Shown one piece after another: positions 1 to 8,538 of a DNA stretch of 64,000 bases; position 1 is the stretch's first letter, and the number at the start of each line of letters is the position of its first letter. Position numbers and translations under genes: made by a program. The notes beneath the pieces were generated by a model. That model saw nothing but the letters and a program-made list of their open reading frames with translations. It made no database searches and was not told the origin of the DNA. Where the stretch lies: the NCBI RefSeq assembly GCF_014651135.1, contig NZ_BMWH01000011.1:91079-155078 (forward strand), read 5' to 3'. Source of the DNA: Streptomyces echinoruber (GTDB lineage: Bacteria; Actinomycetota; Actinomycetes; Streptomycetales; Streptomycetaceae).

Positions 1-45
1 ATCTGCCCCGGAGTGTCCCGGGGCCGCCGCCGACGAGTGCTGCGT

Positions 46-117
46 GTGGTCAGTGTGATCCGTGTGATCTATGTGATCCGTGTGATCTATGTGATCCGTG
101 TGGTCCGTGTGGTCCGT
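46..117. repeat. 9-bp tandem repeat downstream of guaB
   Basis: Eight consecutive 9-bp units of the form GTGATCCGT / GTGATCTAT / GTGGTCCGT, lying 22 bp beyond the guaB stop codon. The alternating CCGT and CTAT ends make an 18-bp higher-order unit in the middle. No gene covers it; the region 1-138 otherwise holds only GC-rich sequence and an alternating CG/TG tail. Confidence 0.9.
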
Positions 118-138
118 GCGCGCGTACGTGCGTGCGCG

Positions 139-1647
139 TCACTTCCGGCCGCTGTAGTTCGGCGCCTCGACCGTCATCTGGATGTCGTGCGGGTGGCTCT
201 CCTTCAGGCCCGCCGAGGTGATCCGCACGAACCGGCCCTTGGCCTTCAGCTCGGGGATCGTCTTGCCGCCGACGTAGAACATCGACTGGCGCAGGCCGCC
301 GACGAGCTGGTGGACGACGGAGGACAGCGGGCCGCGGTAGGGCACCTGGCCCTCGACGCCCTCGGGGATGAGCTGCTCGTCGGAGGCGACGCCCTCCTGG
401 AAGTAGCGGTCCTTGGAGAACGACTTGCGGTCGCCGCGCGACTGCATGGCGCCGAGCGAGCCCATGCCGCGGTAGGACTTGAACTGCTTGCCGTTGATGA
501 ACAGCAGCTCGCCCGGGGACTCCTCGCAGCCGGCGAGCAGCGAGCCCAGCATCACCGTGTCGGCGCCCGCGACGAGGGCCTTGGCGATGTCGCCGGAGTA
601 CTGCAGGCCGCCGTCGCCGATGACCGGGATGCCGGCCTCCTTGGCGGCCAGCGAGGCCTCGTAGATCGCCGTGACCTGCGGCACGCCGACGCCGGCGACG
701 ACGCGCGTGGTGCAGATGGAGCCGGGGCCGACGCCGACCTTGATGCCGTCGGCACCCGCGTCGACGAGGGCCTGGGCGCCCTCGCGGGTGGCGACGTTGC
801 CGCCGATCACGTCGACGCGCGAGGAGTTCGACTTGATCTTGGCGACCATGTCGGCGACCAGGCGGGAGTGGCCGTGCGCGGTGTCGACGACGATGAAGTC
901 GACGCCGGCCTCGATGAGGGCCTGGGCGCGCTCGAAGGCGTCGCCGGCGACGCCCACCGCGGCACCGACGATGAGGCGGCCCTCGGAGTCCTTGGCGGCG
1001 TTCGGGTACTTCTCCGCCTTGACGAAGTCCTTGACGGTGATCAGGCCCTTGAGGACGCCCTCGTCGTCGACGAGCGGCAGCTTCTCGATCTTGTGGCGGC
1101 GCAGCAGCTCCACGGCCTCGGTGCCGGAGATGCCGACCTTGCCGGTGACCAGCGGCATCGGCGTCATGACCTCGCGCACCCGGCGGGTGCGGTCGGTCTC
1201 GAAGGCCATGTCACGGTTGGTGACGATGCCGAGCAGCTTGCCGGCGGGGTCGGTGACGGGCACGCCGCTGATGCGGAACTTGCCGCACAGCGCGTCCGCC
1301 TCGGCGAGCGTGGCGTCGGGGTGGATCGTGATGGGGTCGGTGACCATGCCGGACTCGGACCGCTTCACCAGGTCGACCTGGTTGGCCTGGTCCTCGATGG
1401 ACAGGTTGCGGTGCAGCACGCCCACGCCGCCCTGGCGGGCCATCGCGATCGCCATGCGGGACTCGGTCACCTTGTCCATGGCGGCCGACAGCAGCGGGAT
1501 GTTGACCCGCACGTTCCGGGAGACGTACGAGGCGGTGTCGATCTCGTCGGGTGCCATGTCCGACGGGCCCGGCAGCAGCAGCACGTCGTCGTAGGTCAGC
1601 CCGAGTGCCGCGAATTTCTCGGGCAGTCCGTCGACGTTGGCAGTCAT
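139..1647 (-). CDS. guaB: Inosine-5'-monophosphate dehydrogenase
   Basis: Catalyses NAD-dependent oxidation of IMP to XMP, the first committed step of GMP synthesis, in the cytosol as a homotetramer. The 502-residue protein has the normal family length: a TIM barrel interrupted by two CBS domains at about residues 98-215, and the catalytic loop GPGSICTTR with the nucleophile Cys312. The flap region contains the conserved RGMGS motif. The ATG at 1645-1647 is preceded by a GGGGAAGG-like ribosome site. Its place directly downstream of the ShbA sigma gene and of bldM matches the Streptomyces chromosomal arrangement. A 9-bp tandem repeat follows the stop. Assignment is secure. Confidence 0.98.
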   Translation of the reverse strand: MTANVDGLPEKFAALGLTYDDVLLLPGPSDMAPDEIDTASYVSRNVRVNIPLLSAAMDKVTESRMAIAMARQGGVGVLHRNLSIEDQANQVDLVKRSESGMVTDPITIHPDATLAEADALCGKFRISGVPVTDPAGKLLGIVTNRDMAFETDRTRRVREVMTPMPLVTGKVGISGTEAVELLRRHKIEKLPLVDDEGVLKGLITVKDFVKAEKYPNAAKDSEGRLIVGAAVGVAGDAFERAQALIEAGVDFIVVDTAHGHSRLVADMVAKIKSNSSRVDVIGGNVATREGAQALVDAGADGIKVGVGPGSICTTRVVAGVGVPQVTAIYEASLAAKEAGIPVIGDGGLQYSGDIAKALVAGADTVMLGSLLAGCEESPGELLFINGKQFKSYRGMGSLGAMQSRGDRKSFSKDRYFQEGVASDEQLIPEGVEGQVPYRGPLSSVVHQLVGGLRQSMFYVGGKTIPELKAKGRFVRITSAGLKESHPHDIQMTVEAPNYSGRK

Positions 1648-1860
1648 GACACCTTCCCCACATGGCCTTGATCGGTGCAGATGTCCATGCTAACGGCAAG
1701 CATGGCTCTCTCATTCCACGGTTCCGAGTGACCTTCGGCTTCGTATGTTCGTACGGAACCGGGTGATCGCCTGTTCATTTGAAGGCCGGATTCCCGCGGC
1801 GACCGGGGCCGCCCCCTGCCTCCCCCTCCTGGTCTCCCTGGCCTCTCCCCTCCTGCTCGC

Positions 1861-2538
1861 CTACTGCTCGGCCAGGGCCCGCAACCTGCTCAGTGCCCGG
1901 TGCTGGGCCACCCGGACGGCGCCCGGCGACATCCCGAGCATCTGGCCCGTCTCCTCGGCGGTGAGACCCACCGCGATCCGCAGCAGCAGCAGCTCGCGCT
2001 GGTGCTCCGGAAGGCTGGCCAGGAGTTTCTTGGCCCACTCCGCGTCGCTGCTGAGCAGCGCCCGCTCCTCCGGGCCGAGGGAGTCGTCGGGGCGCTCGGG
2101 CATCTCGTCGGACGGGACCGCGGTGGAGCCGGGGTGGCGCATCGCGGCCCGCTGCAGGTCGGCGACCTTGTGGGCGGCGATGGCGGAGACGAACGCCTCG
2201 AAGGGGCGGCCGGTGTCCTTGTAGCGCGGCAGGGCGAGCAGGACGGCGACGCAGACCTCCTGGGCGAGGTCCTCGACGAAGTGGCGGGCGTCGCCCGGGA
2301 GCCGGGACAGGCGGGTGCGGCAGTAGCGCAGCGCCAGGGGGTGGACGCGGGCGAGGAGGTCGTGGGTCGCCTGTTCGTCGCCGTTGACGGCGCGGTGGAC
2401 GAGTGCGCCGATCGTCTCCTGGTGAAGAGCCCCCTCGTCTTCGCGCATCGGTCCATGGTGCCCCGGCGGCGTCCTGTCGGTGACACCGTGCTCGCCGTTG
2501 TGCACCGAAGCGTTATGAGCAGGCGCGCCGGCTGTCAT
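1861..2538 (-). CDS. shbA: ECF-type RNA polymerase sigma factor, ShbA-like
   Basis: Sigma-70 family factor of 225 residues. Region 2 lies around the stretch beginning LALRYCRTRL and includes HFVEDLAQEV. Region 4 with its helix-turn-helix is near the C terminus (LTAEETGQMLG, then SPGAVRVAQHRALSRL). In Streptomyces the orthologue between guaB and bldM is ShbA, which directs hrdB transcription; that role is transferred from the family and locus, not seen here. I chose the ATG at 2536-2538 because GAGGAGG sits 8 nt upstream. An internal ATG at 2446-2448 has no clear ribosome site. The ATG-initiated N-terminal about 30 residues (Ala/His/Gly rich) look unstructured. Confidence 0.9.
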   Translation of the reverse strand: MTAGAPAHNASVHNGEHGVTDRTPPGHHGPMREDEGALHQETIGALVHRAVNGDEQATHDLLARVHPLALRYCRTRLSRLPGDARHFVEDLAQEVCVAVLLALPRYKDTGRPFEAFVSAIAAHKVADLQRAAMRHPGSTAVPSDEMPERPDDSLGPEERALLSSDAEWAKKLLASLPEHQRELLLLRIAVGLTAEETGQMLGMSPGAVRVAQHRALSRLRALAEQ

Positions 2539-3139
2539 CCCTTGCGCCCTCCTCTTCCGCTCGACCGACTCGTCCCCGGAGAACTCCACACCCTCAAGGA
2601 TGCGGCATCCGCCGCGAAACGAGCAGCGGGCACCCGGCGGGCCGCCCCGTCCCCGGGGCCCGGCACGCGCCGGCCTCGCACGGACGGCGTACCGGAGCAC
2701 GGGTTCACGGCGACGGCTGTGGCTACGGCCACGACTGCGGCTACGGCTACGGCTACGGCGCGGGTGTCTCGCGCGGGGACCGACCGCGGCGAGCGGGTAG
2801 GGGGCGGCACGGGCAGGAACGCGTCCCTGCCTCGGCCGTGTCCCGCCGTGCGGCGCCCCGCGACCACCGCGACCACCGCGGCACCCGCACGGTCGTCGTG
2901 TCGTGTCGTACGGTCCCGCGTCACACGCTGCACGTCACGTGAAGGCGTACGGCGCACGGCACACGATGCCCGGCATACGAGGCACGACGCACGACGCACG
3001 AATCCGGCCGCTGCGACGCGGCCACGCGTGTGCGCGGCGTCACCGCCTCCGCACGCGCTCTGCACGAGCCGGCGGCCGGGCCCCGCTCACCCGTGTCGGC
3101 GGGGCCCCCGGCCGGATGCGGCCCGTGGCGTCGGCCGGT
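2539..3139. other. Intergenic region between shbA and bldM
   Basis: About 600 bp without a supportable gene. It contains simple repeats: CGGCTACGG-type hexamers around 2715-2765, tandem GACCACCGC copies near 2862-2880, and CACGAC/GCACGA-rich sequence at about 2950-3000. Both neighbours are on the minus strand, so it should hold the bldM terminator and the shbA promoter; I could not place either with confidence. Confidence 0.7.
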
Positions 3140-3751
3140 CTAGCGGACCAGACCCCAGCGGAACCCGAGCGCCACCGCGTGCGCGCGGTCCGAGGCGCCG
3201 AGCTTCTTGAACAGCCGGCGGGCATGGGTCTTGACGGTGTCCTCGGAGAGGAACAGCTCGCGGCCGATCTCGGCGTTGGAGCGGCCGTGGCTCATGCCCT
3301 CCAGGACCTGGATCTCACGCGCGGTGAGCGTGGGCGCGGCGCCCATCTCGGCGGAGCGCAGCCGGCGCGGGGCGAGCCGCCAGGTCGGGTCGGCGAGGGC
3401 CTGGGTCACCGTCGCCCGCAGCTCCGCGCGGGAGGCGTCCTTGTGCAGGTAGCCCCGGGCGCCGGCGGCGACGGCGAGCGCCACGCCGTCGAGGTCCTCG
3501 GCGACGGTGAGCATGATGATGCGCGCGCCGGGGTCGGCGGACAGCAGCCGCCGGACGGTCTCCACGCCGCCCAGGCCGGGCATGCGCACGTCCATCAGGA
3601 TGAGATCCGAGCGGTCGGCGCCCCAGCGGCGGAGGACTTCCTCGCCGTTGGCCGCCGTCGTCACGCGCTCGACGCCGGGCACGGTCGCGACCGCGCGGCG
3701 GAGCGCCTCTCGGGCAAGCGGGGAGTCGTCGCAGACGAGGACGGATGTCAT
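3140..3751 (-). CDS. bldM: Developmental response regulator BldM
   Basis: Response regulator of 203 residues with an N-terminal receiver domain (about 1-120) and a C-terminal LuxR-type helix-turn-helix (about 138-203). The receiver keeps the acidic pair D8/D9, the phosphoacceptor-position D54 in LILMDVRMPG, and K104 in GYLHKDAS. The HTH contains LTAREIQVLEGMSHGRSN. BldM is an atypical regulator that activates aerial mycelium genes as a homodimer and late sporulation genes with WhiI (established knowledge). The gene is divergent from whiD and downstream of a perfect sigma-BldN-type promoter. Length, sequence and neighbourhood all fit. Confidence 0.97.
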   Translation of the reverse strand: MTSVLVCDDSPLAREALRRAVATVPGVERVTTAANGEEVLRRWGADRSDLILMDVRMPGLGGVETVRRLLSADPGARIIMLTVAEDLDGVALAVAAGARGYLHKDASRAELRATVTQALADPTWRLAPRRLRSAEMGAAPTLTAREIQVLEGMSHGRSNAEIGRELFLSEDTVKTHARRLFKKLGASDRAHAVALGFRWGLVR

Positions 3752-4131
3752 GGCCGTCCTCCGCAGCTGATGAGCGTCACCTTGAGCCTCCAGGCTGGTA
3801 CGAAATCGTCACCTGTGCGGTCGACCGTCTCGGACGCCCGCCCGAGCACTTGTCTCTTCAACCGCCTCGCCCTCTCAACGACGGTCACTCGAAAGAGTTA
3901 CGGGGCTGTGTGCCATCTTCGGCACTCTACGTGAGGGCGCCCTCACCCCACAGACACGCTCGGCGGACTCTCAACTTTTCATCACAACCTATGCCCCGTT
4001 CGGACCCTTTTCTTCCCGTTTCACGGTGTCAGGAGCTAGATTCGCAATGAGTCATATTTTCATCTCCTTAGACCGGAGACAGACGGTCGTTGCACCGTTT
4101 TGCGCCCACGACGGCTACAAGGGGTCACGCA
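3752..4131. other. Divergent bldM-whiD regulatory region
   Basis: 380 bp between the divergent developmental genes, noticeably more AT-rich than the coding sequence around it. It contains the sigma-BldN-type bldM promoter at 3875-3902. The whiD side (about 4035-4075, AT-rich around TCATATTTTCATC) should hold the whiD promoter, which I could not assign to a sigma factor. Confidence 0.8.
3875..3902 (-). promoter_or_regulatory. Sigma-BldN-type promoter of bldM
   Basis: Read on the minus strand: CGTAAC at 3902-3897, a 16-bp spacer, then CGTTGA at 3880-3875. This exactly matches the CGTAAC-N16-CGTTGA form known for the sigma-BldN-dependent bldM p1 promoter of Streptomyces. It predicts transcription starting near 3868 and a leader of roughly 115 nt. 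Confidence 0.9.
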
Positions 4132-4461
4132 ATGGCAGATTTCTCCCGCCTTCCCGGACCGAACGCGGACCTGTGGGACTGGCAGCTCCTGGCTGCCTGC
4201 CGTGGGGTCGACAGTTCGCTCTTCTTTCACCCGGAGGGTGAGCGCGGTGCGGCTCGAAGTGCTCGTGAGAACTCGGCCAAGGAGGTTTGCATGAGGTGCC
4301 CGGTCCGCGCGGAGTGCGCGGCGCACGCGCTCGCGGTGCGTGAGCCGTACGGCGTGTGGGGCGGGATGACCGAGGACGAGCGCGAGGAACTACTGGGACG
4401 GGCACGCAACCGGCTGGTGTCGGCTTCGGCGCACAGCGGGAGTGCCGCACCAAAGAACTGA
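4132..4461 (+). CDS. whiD: WhiB-family iron-sulfur regulator WhiD
   Basis: Small Wbl protein of 109 residues, needed in Streptomyces for late stages of spore maturation. The four [4Fe-4S] cluster ligands are C23, C53, C56 and C62 (CMRCPVRAEC), followed by the GVWGG turn at residues 74-78 and a basic C-terminal tail (RARNRL) for DNA contact. An upstream in-frame ATG at 4090 would add 14 residues (MHRFAPTTATRGHA). The start at 4132, behind AAGGGG, gives the normal family length. Divergent from bldM, as in other streptomycetes. Function assigned from family and locus. Confidence 0.95.
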   Translation: MADFSRLPGPNADLWDWQLLAACRGVDSSLFFHPEGERGAARSARENSAKEVCMRCPVRAECAAHALAVREPYGVWGGMTEDEREELLGRARNRLVSASAHSGSAAPKN

Positions 4462-4712
4462 AGGAACGTTTTTGCGAATCACCGGGCACGCACACGCGTG
4501 CCCTCTGGTTTGCGCCGCTCCCTGCACCACCCCCCTGAACCGCCGCCCCCCTGCACTGCCGTCTGCACTCCCGTCCGCGCCGTCCCCCTCCTCCTCACCG
4601 CTCCCTGTCCTCCTGTCCTCCCCTGTGCCGCCCCCTACGCCGTCCCTGTCCCCCTCTCCCCGCGCCGCGCCCCCCTTCGCCCTCTTCACCGCTCTCCCCA
4701 GCACCGCCCCCT
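4462..4712. repeat. Pyrimidine-rich tract
   Basis: About 200 bp of the plus strand (roughly 4520-4740, running into the 3' end of the LysR gene) is strongly C/T-rich with CCCC and CTCC runs and few purines. It separates whiD from the convergent LysR gene. No open frame here looks like a protein. It may act as a transcription end region, but I see no clear hairpin. Confidence 0.6.
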
Positions 4713-5675
4713 TCACTGCTCCCCCCGCGCAGTCTCCCGCGCCCCTTTTCCCGCCACCCCCGGCGCCGCCCCGCGAGCCGCCCCCTGCGCCGCCCGCGTC
4801 AGCTGTTCGAGGGTCGCCGCCACCGCCGGCACCTGAGCGAGGTCGGGGAGGGTGAGGGCGACGATCTGCCGCCGTACCGCCGGTTCCAGCGCGACCACGC
4901 GCACCCGGCGGGGCCGTACGGACTCCACCGCGAGCTGGGGCAGGACGGCCACGCCGAGACCGGCGCCGACGAGCCCGACGACCGCCGGGTAGTCGTCGGT
5001 GGCGAAGTCGATGCGGGGGGTGAAGCCCGCGCCGGCGCACACCTCGACGAGCCGGCCGCGGCAGCGCGGGCAGCCCGCGATCCAGGGCTCGTCGGCGAGG
5101 TCGCCGATGGCGAGGGAGGCGCCGCGCGCCAGCCGGTGACGCTCGGGCAGCAGCGCGACGAGCCGGTCGGTCAGCAGCGGGCGGACGACGAGGTCGTCCC
5201 ACTCCTCGGCGCCGGCCGTCCCCTCGTAGCGGAAGGCGAGCGCCAGGTCGCAGTCGCCCTCGCGGAGCATGGCCACGGAGCGGGGCGGTTCCGCCTCCTC
5301 CAGGGAGACCCGGGTGCCGGGGTGGGCGGCGCGCAGGGCGGCGAGCGCGGTGGGGACGAGGGTGGAGCTGCCGCTGGGGAAGGAGACCAGCCGCACCCGG
5401 CCGGCGCGCAGACCGGCGATGGCGGCGACCTCCTCCTCGGCGGCGGTGAGTCCGGCGAGGATGCCCGCGGCGTGCCGCACCAGGGCCTCGCCGGCCTGCG
5501 TGAGCCGTATCTCGCGGCCGGCCCGGACGACCAGCGGGGTGCCGACGGACGCCTCCAGCGCCTTCATCTGCTGGCTGACGGCGGGCTGGGTGCAGCCCAG
5601 TTCGCGGGCTGCCGCGGAGAAGGAGCCGGCGGTGGCGACGGCGCGCAGGACACGGAGATGACGGGCCTCTATCAC
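4713..5675 (-). CDS. LysR-family transcriptional regulator
   Basis: LysR-type regulator of 320 residues from the GTG at 5673-5675 (IEARHLRVLRAVATAGS...). The N-terminal winged HTH is typical (SFSAAARELGCTQPAVSQQM, then ALE), followed by an effector-binding domain of the periplasmic-binding type (about 90-290). The C terminus is an Ala/Gly-rich tail. A GTG at 5726 with GGAAGG 5 nt upstream would add 17 residues. The 5675 start fits family alignments, and TATGCT lies 6 nt before it, so a leaderless transcript is possible. It is divergent from the MOSC gene, the usual position for a LysR target, so regulation of that gene is a reasonable inference. Effector unknown. Confidence 0.88.
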   Translation of the reverse strand: MIEARHLRVLRAVATAGSFSAAARELGCTQPAVSQQMKALEASVGTPLVVRAGREIRLTQAGEALVRHAAGILAGLTAAEEEVAAIAGLRAGRVRLVSFPSGSSTLVPTALAALRAAHPGTRVSLEEAEPPRSVAMLREGDCDLALAFRYEGTAGAEEWDDLVVRPLLTDRLVALLPERHRLARGASLAIGDLADEPWIAGCPRCRGRLVEVCAGAGFTPRIDFATDDYPAVVGLVGAGLGVAVLPQLAVESVRPRRVRVVALEPAVRRQIVALTLPDLAQVPAVAATLEQLTRAAQGAARGAAPGVAGKGARETARGEQ

Positions 5676-5755
5676 CCTTCGAGCATAAGTAGGACTTGGA
5701 GGCAGCGCCGAATAATGCGTCGACACTTTGACCTTCCGTGGCCTAGCGTGCGGCC

Positions 5756-6424
5756 ATGAAGCTTCTCTCTGTGAACGTGGGCCGGCCCGTCGCCGTGCCG
5801 TACACCGACCAGCCGGAGGGCGTCACCGGTATCGACAAGCGGCCGGTGCGGGGGCCGGTGCGGGTGGCGGCGCCCGGGCCGAAGGGGGTCGGCGGGAGCG
5901 GGCTGGCCGGGGACGCGGTGTGCGAGAAGCGCCACCACGGCGGGAACGACCAGGCCGTGTACGCCGTGGCCCGCGAGGAGCTCGACGACTGGGAGCGCGA
6001 GCTGGGCCGACCGCTCGCCAACGGCGTGTTCGGCGAGAACCTCACCACCGAAGGGGTGGACGTCTCCGGCGCGCTGATCGGCGAGCGGTGGCGGATCGGC
6101 CCGGAGGTGGTGCTGGAGGTCACCAGCGGGCGCATCCCGTGCCGCACCTTCCAAGGGCACCTGGGCGAGCGGGGCTGGGTGAAGCGGTTCACGCAGAAGG
6201 GGAAGCCGGGGGCGTACCTACGGGTGATCGTGCCGGGTGAGATACGGGCGGGCGACCGCGTCGAGATCGTGCACCGCCCGGACCACGACGTCACCGTCGC
6301 CCTGCAGTTCCGGGCGTCCACGACCGACCGCTCGCTGCTGCCGCGGCTGCTGGCGGCGGGCGAGGCGCTGCATCCGGAGGTCCTGGCGGACGCGCGGAAG
6401 TACGCGGAGACGTACGGGAACTGA
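5756..6424 (+). CDS. MOSC domain-containing protein (YiiM-like)
   Basis: 222 residues comprising one MOSC domain. This fold belongs to molybdenum cofactor sulfurases and to YiiM/YuaD proteins, which move activated sulfur or reduce N-hydroxylated compounds with molybdenum cofactor. Seen here: the N-terminal SVNVGRP strand, the HHGGNDQAVYAVAREE motif, GENLTTEG, and the conserved cysteine in GRIPCRTFQ, the presumed sulfur or Mo ligand. Length is normal for stand-alone YiiM-type proteins. It is divergent from the LysR gene, 80 bp apart. The substrate is not deducible. Confidence 0.9.
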   Translation: MKLLSVNVGRPVAVPYTDQPEGVTGIDKRPVRGPVRVAAPGPKGVGGSGLAGDAVCEKRHHGGNDQAVYAVAREELDDWERELGRPLANGVFGENLTTEGVDVSGALIGERWRIGPEVVLEVTSGRIPCRTFQGHLGERGWVKRFTQKGKPGAYLRVIVPGEIRAGDRVEIVHRPDHDVTVALQFRASTTDRSLLPRLLAAGEALHPEVLADARKYAETYGN

Positions 6425-6711
6425 CGGGCACCGGTGTCGCCGCGGGCCGCGCCCGTGTGAGCCGACGGCACGGCACGGCGCACCGCGAGCGCGGGCGATC
6501 GGTGGGTCGGTCGGTCGTGCAGGGGTGCGGGAGGCGGCCGCACCGCACGGCACGGTCCTGCCCCGCACGCGGGGCGGGGCGGCACCGCGCGGGGGCGAGT
6601 CGGCACCGCGCGCGGGGCCGAGCGGTGCGCGTGGAGCGGGACCGGACGGTGCGCGTCGGGAGGGGACCGAACGGTGCGTGGGGCGTGTCCGCCGGTATCT
6701 ACTCTTGGGCC
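6425..6711. other. GC-rich intergenic region
   Basis: 287 bp between the MOSC and SDR genes. It contains imperfect short repeats (GCACGGC, GGTCGGTCGG, GCGCGGGGC) and no reading frame I would defend. The SDR ORF can be extended upstream through it, but the extension is Arg/Gly-rich and unlike protein. Confidence 0.6.
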
Positions 6712-7485
6712 ATGACAACGGCTCTGATTACGGGATCGACGGCGGGTATCGGCGCCGCGTTCGCGCGGCGGCTGGCGGCCGACGGGCACGACCTGGTGCT
6801 GGTGGCGCGGGACACCAAGCGGCTCCGGGAGCAGGCCACCGACCTGCACGACCGGCACGGCGTCGAGGTGGAGGTGCTGACCGCGGACCTGGCGGCCGAC
6901 GACGGCATCGAGGCGGTGGCCGACCGGCTGCGCGCCCGCAAAAAGCCCGTCGACCTGCTGGTCAACAACGCGGGCTTCGGCAACAAGGGCCGTTTCCTGG
7001 AGGTCCCGATGGCCGACGAGCTGCGGATGCTCAAGGTGCACTGCGAGGCGGTGCTGCGGCTGACGGCGGCGGCGGTGGAGCAGATGCGCGAGCGGGGCCG
7101 CGGGGGTGTCGTCAACGTCGCCTCGGTGGCGGCCTTCGTGCCGCGGGGCACGTACGGGGCGTCGAAGGCGTGGGTCGTGCAGTTCACGCAGGGTGCGGCG
7201 CGGGACCTGGCGGGCAGCGGCGTGCGGCTGATGGCGCTGTGCCCCGGGTTCGTGCGCACCGAGTTCCACCAGCGGGCCGGGATGCGCACGGACAACATCC
7301 CGAACTGGATGTGGCTGGACGCGGACAAGCTGGTCGCGGCGGCGCTGGCGGACTTCGCCCGGGGCCGGACGCTGTCGATTCCGGACCCGCGCTACAAGGC
7401 GCTGATGGGCCTGGTGAAGGTGGCGCCGCGGGGGCTGCTGGGCGGGATCACATCCAGGACCGGACGCAAGTACGGGCCGCAGTAG
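6712..7485 (+). CDS. Short-chain dehydrogenase/reductase
   Basis: Classical SDR of 257 residues. It has the NAD(P) glycine motif TGSTAGIGAAF at residues 7-17, the NNAG motif, the catalytic Ser in VNVASVAAF and the YGASK Tyr/Lys pair. The C-terminal half resembles the YqjQ/DltE-like group that ends in a short hydrophobic/basic tail. I chose the ATG at 6712 because the glycine motif then sits at the normal distance from the start. The longer frame upstream is a GC-rich artefact. Substrate unknown. It precedes an unrelated SnoaL-like gene on the same strand, separated by a repeat-bearing spacer. Confidence 0.9.
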   Translation: MTTALITGSTAGIGAAFARRLAADGHDLVLVARDTKRLREQATDLHDRHGVEVEVLTADLAADDGIEAVADRLRARKKPVDLLVNNAGFGNKGRFLEVPMADELRMLKVHCEAVLRLTAAAVEQMRERGRGGVVNVASVAAFVPRGTYGASKAWVVQFTQGAARDLAGSGVRLMALCPGFVRTEFHQRAGMRTDNIPNWMWLDADKLVAAALADFARGRTLSIPDPRYKALMGLVKVAPRGLLGGITSRTGRKYGPQ

Positions 7486-7521
7486 GCGGGGGGGCGGGCC
7501 GAGACGTCGCCGGCGGTGGCC

Positions 7522-7590
7522 CGACGGCAGCGCACCGGCGGCAGCGCCCCGACGGCAGCGCACCGGCGGCAGCGCCCCGGCGGCAGTGGC
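7522..7590. repeat. 28-bp tandem repeat
   Basis: Two full copies of a 28-bp unit starting CGACGGCAGCGCACCGG at 7522 and 7550, followed by a decayed third copy (CGGCGGCAGTGG). It lies in the spacer after the SDR gene and before the SnoaL-like gene. The spacer 7486-7720 holds no gene I can support. Confidence 0.8.
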
Positions 7591-7720
7591 CCGGCAGCGG
7601 TGGTCCGGCAGGGGTGATGCCAGGAGGTGCAGCAGCGGTGGTGCCGGGAGGCGCGGTGGCGCTCCGGCGCGGAGAATGGTGCTGTTCGGAACCGGACCCA
7701 GGGGGGCCGGAGGCGGCATC

Positions 7721-8416
7721 ATGACCTTCGTACAGCTCATCGACTGCAGGACGAACCGGTTCGACGACCTGAACCGGCTGATGGACGAGTGGGTCGCGCA
7801 GACCCGGGGGAAGCGGACGGCGACGCACGCGGTGGTCGGCAAGGACCTGTCGGACGCGTCGCATCTGGTGGAGATCGTGGAGTTCCCCTCCTACGAGGAG
7901 GCGATGCGCAACTCCAACCTCCCGGAGACCGAGCGGATCTTCCGGGAGATGGTGGCCCTCTGCGACGGCATGCCCACGTTCACCGACCTGGACGTGGTGC
8001 GGGACGAGCAGCTCAACTGCGCGGTCGCGCGCGGTTTCTTCGACGCGGTGGCCGCCGCCCCGGAGCCCGACCGGTTGCGGGAGTACCTCACCGACGACTA
8101 CGTGGACCACGACCCGTCCTACCCGCAGGACGTCCAGGGGTTCGAGGCGGCCTGCGACGTGTTCGCCAACTGGCGGACCGCCTTCGACTTCACCTTCCGC
8201 ATCGACGACCAGATCGCCCAGGAGGACCGGGTGTGCACGCGCTGGACGTGGGTCGGGCGGCACACGGGCGACTTCCTCGGCATCCCGGCGAGCGGCCAGG
8301 AGGTGTCCATGACCGGCATGACCTGGCACCGCTTCCGGGAGGGGAAGATCTGCGAAGGCTGGTGGCAGACCGACCGGGAAGGGGTGCTGGAACAGCTCGG
8401 GCTGACCACACGCTGA
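7721..8416 (+). CDS. Two-domain protein: dimeric alpha/beta-barrel-like domain plus SnoaL-like polyketide-cyclase domain
   Basis: 231 residues. Residues about 1-90 (TFVQLIDCRT ... HLVEIVEFPSYEEAM) look like the small ABM/dimeric alpha-beta barrel fold found in monooxygenases and stress-response proteins. Residues about 105-225 match the NTF2-like SnoaL ester-cyclase family: a hydrophobic helix followed by YLTDDYVDHDP, a WRTAFDFTF stretch, VCTRWTWVGRHTG, and a closing MTWHRFREGKICEGW strand. The Asp/His in the YVDHDP segment matches the region that binds substrate in SnoaL relatives. Start is the ATG after GGAGGCGGC. Substrate unknown; no polyketide cluster adjoins it, so a role in antibiotic synthesis should not be assumed. 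Confidence 0.8.
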   Translation: MTFVQLIDCRTNRFDDLNRLMDEWVAQTRGKRTATHAVVGKDLSDASHLVEIVEFPSYEEAMRNSNLPETERIFREMVALCDGMPTFTDLDVVRDEQLNCAVARGFFDAVAAAPEPDRLREYLTDDYVDHDPSYPQDVQGFEAACDVFANWRTAFDFTFRIDDQIAQEDRVCTRWTWVGRHTGDFLGIPASGQEVSMTGMTWHRFREGKICEGWWQTDREGVLEQLGLTTR

Positions 8417-8442
8417 CCTCACGCTGACCGCGCGCTGAGCGC
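8410..8442. repeat. 11-bp tandem repeat containing the stop codon
   Basis: Three copies of ACGCTGACCTC-like 11-mers at 8410, 8421 and 8432. The first contains the real TGA stop of the SnoaL-like gene, and each later copy repeats CGCTGA. Confidence 0.7.
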
Positions 8443-8460
8443 CCGTACCGGGGCGGGCGC
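8439..8460 (+). terminator. Candidate stem-loop after the SnoaL-like gene
   Basis: GCGCCCG at 8439-8445 pairs with CGGGCGC at 8454-8460 around an 8-nt loop, 23 bp after the stop codon. No T-run follows, as is common in Streptomyces. Confidence 0.5.
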
Positions 8461-8538
8461 AGAAACCCTCCTCGGCAGAGGCGTGTGACATGAGGGAGGG
8501 GCGGCCATCAGGCAGCCGACCGCTCCTCCCTCACCACG

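Noticed and set aside
46..117. CRISPR array
   Set aside because: Units are 9 bp with no spacers; none of the other tandem repeats (8-34 bp) has unique spacers either, and no cas genes are present.
13..1671. A 552-codon plus-strand frame across guaB
   Set aside because: Antisense of a clear IMP dehydrogenase; the apparent VIRVIYVIRV start is only the 9-bp repeat.
4500..4740. Low-complexity proline/serine/alanine-rich protein on the plus strand after whiD
   Set aside because: The frame is a by-product of the pyrimidine-rich tract and overlaps the end of the LysR gene antisense.
7721..8416. Polyketide cyclase of an antibiotic cluster
   Set aside because: No polyketide synthase or tailoring genes are near; SnoaL-like domains are common outside such clusters.
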